Shown here in pieces: positions 15,352 to 21,838 of a stretch of 21,838 nt of DNA. The translations under genes and the position numbers were made by a program. The DNA is taken from assembly GCA_050012355.1 (NCBI GenBank), contig JBEKHI010000100.1:1-21838 (forward strand). Reading direction: 5' to 3'. This DNA comes from JBEKHI01 sp050012355. Its GTDB lineage: Bacteria > Actinomycetota > Actinomycetes > Streptosporangiales > Streptosporangiaceae. The first letter of the stretch is position 1. Each line of letters starts with the position of its first letter. Below the pieces are notes generated by a model. The model was not told the DNA's origin, did no database searches, and worked only from the letters and a program-made list of their open reading frames with translations.

Positions 15352-17112
15352 ATGCCTGTACAGGACAGCCTCCCGGGCAAGCTGGGACCGTACCGTATCT
15401 TGCAGAAGATCGGTGCGGGCGGTATGGGCGTGGTGTACCTCGCCCGTGACGCTGAAGGACGTAGCGTCGCGATCAAGGCTCTGGGACCCGCGGTCACTTC
15501 CGACCCGAACGCTCGCCGCCGCCTGCTGCGTGAAGTCGAGACCATGCGCCGGGTCCGCTCGCCATACGTGGCCGAGATCGTGGACGCCGACGTGGCCGCT
15601 GACTCGCCGTACATCGTCACTCGCTATGTCCCGGGACGGACGCTCGAAGAGGTCGTCAGGGACTCTGGCCCGCTGTCCGGGCGGGAACTGGCTGGGTTCG
15701 CCGCCGGCCTCGCTGAGGCCCTGACGGCGATCCACGCGGCCGGTGTGGTGCACCGCGACCTCAAGCCCGGCAATGTGATGATCGTGGACGGCCGCCCGGT
15801 GGTGATCGACTTCGGCATCGCGCACCTAGGCGACGCCACCAGGCTCACCCAGACCGGAATGGTGATGGGTACCCCCGGCTACCTGGCCCCGGAGGTCATC
15901 GAGGGGCAGCCGAGCAGCGGCGCTTCCGACGTGCACTCCTGGGGCGGCACCGTAGCGTACGCCGCGCTCGGCAAGTCCCCCTACGGGGTCGGCACCTACC
16001 AGACGATTTTCTACCGGGTAGTCACCGGGAAGCCCGACCTCTCGGGTATTCCGCAGCCGCTCGGGTCCATGGTGGCCGCGGCGCTCGCGGTCAACCCGGC
16101 TGACCGCCCGCCGCCCACCTGGCTCGCGGGCCAGTGCGCCGCGCTGGCCAATGGCGTCATCCCGAACGGTGTGCCGCTGCACCGTGGCACGGCGACCATG
16201 AACGGCGCCGGCCCGAACGGCACCTTGCTGGCCCCGGCGGCTGGCAGCACCCTGCTCGGCCCGCGCTATACCCCGGGGCCACCGTCGCCGAGAGAAGCGG
16301 CGCGCGACGTCGCCGACCTGCTGCCGCCCGCCTCGCAGCGCGGGGGCGTCCTCGCCGATCCGCGGGCAGGCTCCAACCCGCGGGCAGGCACCGCGCTGCT
16401 GGACCGCGATCGCGAGGGAGCGCGCGACACCGACTCGGACCGCCCCGATTCCTTCGGGCCGGTCATCGGGGCCATCGTGGTCATCGCGGTGGCGCTGAGC
16501 GTCCTGCTGCCCGTCGCCGGGACGATCCTCGCGCTCGTGGTGATCACCTTGCTCCGGGCGGCCGACTACGCGAGCAGTGCCCTGGTACTGCGCCGCTCTT
16601 CGCGCGGCGTACGTCCGTCGGACGTCATCGTCATGGTCGTCTCGGCACCGTGGACAATGGTCCGCGCGCTGCTCACCACGGTCATGCTCGCGCCGATCGC
16701 GTTCTTCGTAGGGGTGGCCGCCGCCATCGCCTCGGTCATCGTGCTGCGGACCCACACGCTCGCCGGAGCGGGCGCGTGGGCCGCGGGCGCGGTTGTCGCC
16801 ATGTACTGCGCGGGCCCCGGATCCAAGCGCCCGCGTCGTCAGCTCGGCCGCGTCGTCGGCACCATGGTCAGGAGCAAGGGCGTGTTCACGGTGGCGGTCA
16901 TCGCCACCTGGGCGCTCGCCGCCGCCGTGGTCCTGCAGGCGACCTCTCAGCCGCCGCTGTACTGGCCCGCCGACACCGTGATGATGCCGCACATCCCGTC
17001 ACTCGGGACCGAACTGACCCACGTCGTGCACTCCATCTTCAAGAACACCTCGAGCTTCGTCCCGCACGTCAACGTCCCCCGGTTCCGGATGGGCACGTTC
17101 CGGGTCCCGTAG
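15352..17112 (+). CDS. Ser/Thr protein kinase with a multi-helix membrane C-terminus
   Basis: 586 residues. A PknB-type kinase domain fills about residues 10-275: glycine loop IGAGGMGVVY (20-29), ATP-binding K42 (VAIK), catalytic HRDLKPGN (134-141, D136), DFG at 153-155 and APE at 179-181, with a TQTGMVMGTPGY activation loop carrying likely autophosphorylation threonines. All key residues of an active kinase are present. A low-complexity linker (about 275-365) follows, then four or five hydrophobic segments (about 371-403, 424-466, 470-488, 511-530) and a short tail. This differs from PknA/PknB, which have a single transmembrane helix and, in PknB, extracellular PASTA repeats; no PASTA or other sensor domain is seen. 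The start ATG is preceded by GGAAG. The 3' 114 bp overlap the convergent FHA gene as annotated. Confidence 0.93.
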   Translation: MPVQDSLPGKLGPYRILQKIGAGGMGVVYLARDAEGRSVAIKALGPAVTSDPNARRRLLREVETMRRVRSPYVAEIVDADVAADSPYIVTRYVPGRTLEEVVRDSGPLSGRELAGFAAGLAEALTAIHAAGVVHRDLKPGNVMIVDGRPVVIDFGIAHLGDATRLTQTGMVMGTPGYLAPEVIEGQPSSGASDVHSWGGTVAYAALGKSPYGVGTYQTIFYRVVTGKPDLSGIPQPLGSMVAAALAVNPADRPPPTWLAGQCAALANGVIPNGVPLHRGTATMNGAGPNGTLLAPAAGSTLLGPRYTPGPPSPREAARDVADLLPPASQRGGVLADPRAGSNPRAGTALLDRDREGARDTDSDRPDSFGPVIGAIVVIAVALSVLLPVAGTILALVVITLLRAADYASSALVLRRSSRGVRPSDVIVMVVSAPWTMVRALLTTVMLAPIAFFVGVAAAIASVIVLRTHTLAGAGAWAAGAVVAMYCAGPGSKRPRRQLGRVVGTMVRSKGVFTVAVIATWALAAAVVLQATSQPPLYWPADTVMMPHIPSLGTELTHVVHSIFKNTSSFVPHVNVPRFRMGTFRVP

Positions 17113-17943
17113 GCCGCGCCCCGCTGCCCGTGGGCCCGCTGCCGCGCCCCGCTCCGTGGGCCGCCAGCGATGGCCCATCGAAGGCGTTGTGGCGCCTTCG
17201 ATGGCCCATCGCTGGGGTGGGGATGCTACTGGCGGGGTCCGGGGACGGCGCCCGTTACCCGGTAACTTCGCGGCCCAGGCTAAGCCGCCGTTGCCGCGCG
17301 CCAGGTTGGCGGCGGCGGAGACGGGCGGCGGCTCGAAGGGCCGGACGAGACCGAGGGCGATGACCTCGTTGGCCAGTCTGGTCCGGCGATTCGGTCCCTC
17401 GGGAATGTGGAACTTCTGGTACAGCCGGAGCAGGTGCTGCTTGATCGCTGCCTCGGTCACCACTAGTTCCACCGCGATCTCCCGCGCGGTCGCGGGAAGT
17501 ACGAACGCCTCATCGGAGAGTGCGGGCTTGCATAGCGCGCTCAGCACATCAAGTTCGCGGCGGGTCAGTTCGGGCGCCGCCGGACGCCTCGATTGCTCAT
17601 CCGGAGGAAGCTCCTCCACAGTTAGTCCCCCCACGCGGCACCGGACGGCGCCGAAAGTAATCACGTCGCCGTCGTCTAGCACCCGGCGGCCGACAGGACG
17701 GCCGTTTACCCGGGTACCGTGCCGTGATAAACCGAGGTCCGCCACGTACAAGTAAGGTCCGCGGCGAACGAGCTCGGCGTGCAGCCGTGACACGCTCGGG
17801 TCGTCAATCCGGATATCCGCCGCCCGACCGCGGCCGACCGTCGTTACCTCGCGCTCAAGCGAAATGACGGCACCGGTGTCCTCAACGCGAATGTAGGGGG
17901 TGTCCACCGAGAGCTCTCCCGTCCTATCGAAGTCGTGACGCAT
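16999..17943 (-). CDS. FHA domain protein with C-terminal HTH; over-extended 3' end
   Basis: A 314-codon frame. The FHA domain (about 15-105) has the phosphothreonine-pocket residues: GRGRAADI with R38, SRLH with S52 and H55, and N80-G81. After a short linker, residues 126-199 form a helix-turn-helix-like domain (LTRRELDVLSAL, then TAREIAVELVVTEAAIKQHLLRLYQKF) resembling LuxR/sigma-region-4-type regulators. The protein probably binds a phosphothreonine partner and DNA. The convergent kinase is an obvious candidate to phosphorylate it or its partner (inference). Residues after about 205 look non-conserved: they are Pro/Arg/Gly-rich, translate the hairpin repeat at 17164-17215 (RWAIEGATTPSMGHRW), and then run 114 bp antisense into the kinase gene. 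The original stop may have been lost. The ATG at 17943 is the only good start. No membrane segment is seen. Confidence 0.85.
   Translation of the reverse strand: MRHDFDRTGELSVDTPYIRVEDTGAVISLEREVTTVGRGRAADIRIDDPSVSRLHAELVRRGPYLYVADLGLSRHGTRVNGRPVGRRVLDDGDVITFGAVRCRVGGLTVEELPPDEQSRRPAAPELTRRELDVLSALCKPALSDEAFVLPATAREIAVELVVTEAAIKQHLLRLYQKFHIPEGPNRRTRLANEVIALGLVRPFEPPPVSAAANLARGNGGLAWAAKLPGNGRRPRTPPVASPPQRWAIEGATTPSMGHRWRPTERGAAAGPRAAGRGLRDPERAHPEPGDVDVRDEARGVLEDGVHDVGQFGPE
17113..17162. repeat. short imperfect direct duplication after the kinase stop
   Basis: GCCGCGCCCCGCT occurs at 17113-17125 and again at 17141-17153, and CCGTGGGCC follows each copy (17128-17136 and 17154-17162). The copies differ by a 2-bp indel. 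The duplication lies directly between the kinase stop and the hairpin repeat at 17164. Confidence 0.7.
17164..17215. repeat. palindromic repeat, family 1, locus 2 (long hairpin)
   Basis: Arms of 23 bp at 17164-17186 and 17193-17215 are inverted copies with one mismatch, at the centre base of each GATGGSCCATC core, around the loop TTGTGG. It lies 51 bp past the kinase stop, where it could act as a terminator or mRNA-stabilising hairpin for the kinase, and inside the annotated frame of the FHA gene on the other strand. No T-run follows on either strand. Confidence 0.88.
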
Positions 17944-18031
17944 GTCTCACTTCTTGGTTACCCCCGACGCTGTTGTTCCTACCGTGGAAATGTACACGGG
18001 TAAACTCCGGAAACGGGACCAAGGAGCAGCA

Positions 18032-18328
18032 TTGACCGAGAACCGGCACCGCGCCCAGCGCGAGTTGCGGGCAGGGTTCGTCTACCCGTCGCTGCTGGTA
18101 TGTGTCGTGGCCGCCATGGGCCTGATGTGGTATTCGCCACGCGACGTGCGATGGGGGGCAGCGCTGGTAGGGGCTGGGATGCTGCTCACAGCGCTGATCA
18201 GGCTGGTGCTGCCGGCTTCGGCGGCGGGGATGCTCGCGACCAGGCGGCGGTGTATGGACGCGGCCACGCTCGCGGCGTTCGGGCTCGGGACGCTCGTCGT
18301 GGGACTGCTGGTCCCGCCTCCGGTCTAA
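18032..18328 (+). CDS. DUF3017-type small membrane protein
   Basis: A 98-residue protein with three hydrophobic helices (YPSLLVCVVAAMGLMWY, WGAALVGAGMLLTALIRLVL, AATLAAFGLGTLVVGLLV). Between the second and third helices lies LPASAAGMLATRRRCMDAATL, like the conserved loop of actinobacterial DUF3017 proteins. These usually sit beside folD, mdh or icd, as here. The start is TTG 18032, supported by AAGGAG at 18021-18026 with a 5-nt gap; ATGs upstream in frame (17990, 17942) have no good ribosome-binding site, and 17942 would overlap the divergent FHA start codon. The function of the family is unknown. The DUF3017 identification comes from memory of the family pattern and was not searched. Confidence 0.75.
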   Translation: MTENRHRAQRELRAGFVYPSLLVCVVAAMGLMWYSPRDVRWGAALVGAGMLLTALIRLVLPASAAGMLATRRRCMDAATLAAFGLGTLVVGLLVPPPV

Positions 18329-18373
18329 GGCGGCCACCAGCACCGGGACGCGGCGCCGCCCATGACGCGATAT

Positions 18374-18385
18374 CTTGATATCGAG
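18374..18385. promoter_or_regulatory. candidate operator CTTGATATCGAG upstream of idh
   Basis: A 12-bp near-perfect palindrome (one mismatched pair) centred about 38 bp before the idh GTG. It overlaps a second dyad, CGATATC-TT-GATATCG (18368-18383). From memory, the MarR-family regulator TamR of Streptomyces controls TCA and glyoxylate genes, including isocitrate dehydrogenase, through a GATATC-centred palindrome. That makes this site a plausible TamR-like operator. It also includes TATCTT (18371-18376), a possible -10. Confidence 0.5.
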
Positions 18386-18417
18386 CAAAATTACCGAACT
18401 GACACAGCGGAGCAGCC

Positions 18418-20628
<2,211 letters not shown>

Positions 20629-20639
20629 GGAGAAAACAG

Positions 20640-21599
20640 ATGCCCGCGCGCAACGGCAAAGTAGCCGTGATCGGGGCCGGTTTCTACGGCTCCACCACCG
20701 CCCAGCGGCTGGCCGAGTACGACATCTTCGACGAGGTCGTGCTGACCGACATCATCGAGGGCAAGCCCGAGGGCCTGGCCCTTGACATGAACCAGTCTCG
20801 TCCGGTCGAGGGCTTCGAGACCCGCGTCACCGGCGCGACCACCGGTGCCGACGGTTCCGGTTACGAGGCGCTCGCCGGGGCCGGGATCGTGGTGATCACC
20901 GCTGGCCTGCCGCGCAAGCCTGGCATGTCACGGATGGACCTGATCGAGGTCAACGCCAAGATCGTCCGCAACGTGGTGGAGAACGTGGCCAAGCACGCGC
21001 CCGACGCCGTGCTGATCGTCGTCTCCAACCCGCTGGACGAGATGACCGCGCTGGCCGCCAACGTCTCCGGCTTCCCGCACAACCGGGTGATGGGCCAGGC
21101 CGGCATGCTGGACACCGCGCGGTTCTCCTACTTCGTGGCGGAGAAGCTCGGCGTGCCGGTGGGCTCGGTCACCACGCTGACCCTCGGGTCGCACGGCGAC
21201 ACGATGGTCCCGGTGCCGTCGGCGTGTTTCGTGGGCGGCAAGCAGCTGTCTTCGCTGCTGCCGGAGTCCGAGATCGAGCCGTTGGTGAAGCGCACCCGCA
21301 ACGGCGGCGCCGAGATCGTCGGGCTGCTGAAGACCGGTTCCGCGTACTACGCACCGTCCGCCGCCGCGGCCCGGATGGCGCGCGCGGTGCACCTGGACTC
21401 CGGTGACGTCTTGCCGGTCTGTGCCTGGGTCTCCGGTGAGTACGGAATCGACGGCGTGTACCTAGGTGTCGAGGCCGAGATCGGCCGCTCCGGCATCAAG
21501 CGCGTCGTGGAGCGCGACCTCACCGACTCCGAGCTGACCGCTCTCCGCGAGGCCGCCGAAGCGGTCCGCGCCAAGCAAGCCGACGTCGCTTCGCTGTAA
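20640..21599 (+). CDS. mdh: malate dehydrogenase, LDH-like type
   Basis: A 319-residue NAD-dependent malate/lactate dehydrogenase superfamily protein that oxidises malate to oxaloacetate in the TCA cycle. The cofactor motif VAVIGAGFYGSTTA is at the N-terminus, and D37 (VVLTD) indicates NAD preference. Substrate and catalytic residues: R92 and R98 in GLPRKPGMSR, N130 in VSNPLD, D158 in MLDTARF and H185 in GSHGDTMVP. An Arg (not Gln) at position 92 separates it from lactate dehydrogenase. It is the LDH-like form, not the longer form of most Streptomyces-type or plant MDHs. The ATG has GGAG (20629-20632) seven nt upstream. Hairpin 21606-21661 begins 7 bp after the stop, so the idh-mdh transcript may end there. 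Confidence 0.95.
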   Translation: MPARNGKVAVIGAGFYGSTTAQRLAEYDIFDEVVLTDIIEGKPEGLALDMNQSRPVEGFETRVTGATTGADGSGYEALAGAGIVVITAGLPRKPGMSRMDLIEVNAKIVRNVVENVAKHAPDAVLIVVSNPLDEMTALAANVSGFPHNRVMGQAGMLDTARFSYFVAEKLGVPVGSVTTLTLGSHGDTMVPVPSACFVGGKQLSSLLPESEIEPLVKRTRNGGAEIVGLLKTGSAYYAPSAAAARMARAVHLDSGDVLPVCAWVSGEYGIDGVYLGVEAEIGRSGIKRVVERDLTDSELTALREAAEAVRAKQADVASL

Positions 21600-21605
21600 A
21601 CGAAC

Positions 21606-21661
21606 CCCCAGCGATGGGACATTGATGGGCTGATAGCGCCATCGGTGGCCCATCGCTGGGG
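21606..21661. repeat. palindromic repeat, family 1, locus 3 (downstream of mdh)
   Basis: Outer arms CCCCAGCGATGGG (21606-21618) and CCCATCGCTGGGG (21649-21661) pair perfectly. The inner 10 bp on each side pair with some mismatches, and the loop is GCTGATAGCG. GATAGCGCCA is shared with locus 1, tying the two together. It lies right behind mdh and could act as a terminator-like structure, but no T-run follows. Confidence 0.85.
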
Positions 21662-21748
21662 TCGCGGATGCGCCTACAAATACAGCACAGCAAGGTCTCA
21701 GAGTCGGTAAATAACCGAGTTTCTCCGCATAACCCTCCTAGTCTCAAC

Positions 21749-21760
21749 TCACTTGTGAGC
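21749..21760. promoter_or_regulatory. small dyad CTCAC-TT-GTGAG before the last gene
   Basis: Five-base inverted arms 2 bp apart, about 27 bp before the TTG start at 21787, in a comparatively AT-rich leader (21670-21786). Another dyad, TCGGT-AAATA-ACCGA, is at 21704-21718. Either could be an operator; both are short and may be chance. Confidence 0.25.
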
Positions 21761-21786
21761 GGGGAACTGACTGGGAAGGTGACTCC

Positions 21787-21838
21787 TTGAGAGCGAAATA
21801 CGGGGTTGCGGTCGGATCGGTGGTGCTCGCGATGAGCG
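21787..21838 (+). CDS. 5' end of a probable exported protein (partial)
   Basis: A TTG at 21787 is preceded by GGGAAGGTGA and opens MRAKYGVAVGSVVLAMS, a positively charged start followed by a hydrophobic run, as at the beginning of a signal peptide. Only 17 codons lie inside the window, so the product cannot be named; a secreted or lipid-anchored protein is the best guess. The downstream ATG at 21832 is too far into the hydrophobic run to be preferred. Confidence 0.45.
   Translation, partial: MRAKYGVAVGSVVLAMS

Noticed and set aside
17942..18031. Upstream start for the DUF3017-type gene
   Set aside because: ATG 17942 overlaps the divergent FHA start codon and has no ribosome-binding site; TTG 18032 has AAGGAG.
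18329..18360. GGCGGC/GCCGCC arms after the DUF3017-type gene as a terminator
   Set aside because: Six-base GC arms with a 20-nt loop are expected by chance at this base composition.

Overview
The window is a very GC-rich stretch with strong GC bias at third codon positions and many GTG/TTG starts. Its gene content is typical of filamentous or soil actinomycetes: the GlgE alpha-glucan pathway, a monomeric NADP isocitrate dehydrogenase, a DUF3017-type membrane protein beside a TCA dehydrogenase gene, and a PknB-type kinase next to an FHA regulator. A Streptosporangiales- or Streptomycetales-like actinobacterium fits, but the genus cannot be fixed from sequence alone. There are no tRNAs, rRNAs, CRISPR arrays, insertion sequences or phage genes, and no gene-free gap longer than 300 bases.

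Layout. (1) 1-3035, plus strand: a tightly coupled set of the 3' part of an APC amino-acid/amine permease, two short-chain dehydrogenases and an agmatinase-family ureohydrolase, which looks like a small uptake/catabolic operon for a guanidino or amine compound. (2) 3039-3566, minus strand: an FMN nitroreductase whose 3' end lies 3 bp from the ureohydrolase. (3) 3813-11164, minus strand: glgE-treS-mak-glgB, read in that order. TreS and Mak turn trehalose into maltose and then alpha-maltose-1-phosphate, GlgE polymerises it, and GlgB branches the glucan. glgP (11289-13823) diverges from glgE across a 124-bp intergenic region and supplies the phosphorolytic breakdown step. (4) 13909-15287: an enoyl-CoA hydratase family gene and a small gene of unknown function. 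(5) 15352-17943: a membrane-bound Ser/Thr kinase and a convergent FHA-HTH regulator whose reading frame runs through a hairpin repeat and into the antisense of the kinase. (6) 18032-21599: a DUF3017-type membrane protein, NADP-isocitrate dehydrogenase and malate dehydrogenase, with a CTTGATATCGAG palindrome just before the dehydrogenase pair. (7) The first 17 codons of a probable exported protein end the window.

The least explained signals are two families of intergenic hairpin repeats. Family 1 is built on GCGATGGSCCATCG and occurs at 3601-3650, 17164-17215 and 21606-21661. Family 2 has CTGGTYGGTG stem ends and a CTCTT loop and occurs at 3747-3802, 13830-13883 and 14719-14770. One family 1 copy lies inside the FHA protein's reading frame. 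A TANNNT hexamer 6-10 nt before several start codons suggests leaderless or near-leaderless transcription for a number of genes. The core metabolic genes are well recognised. The less certain parts are the substrate of the first operon, the small gene at 14874, the role of the repeats and the true C-terminus of the FHA protein.
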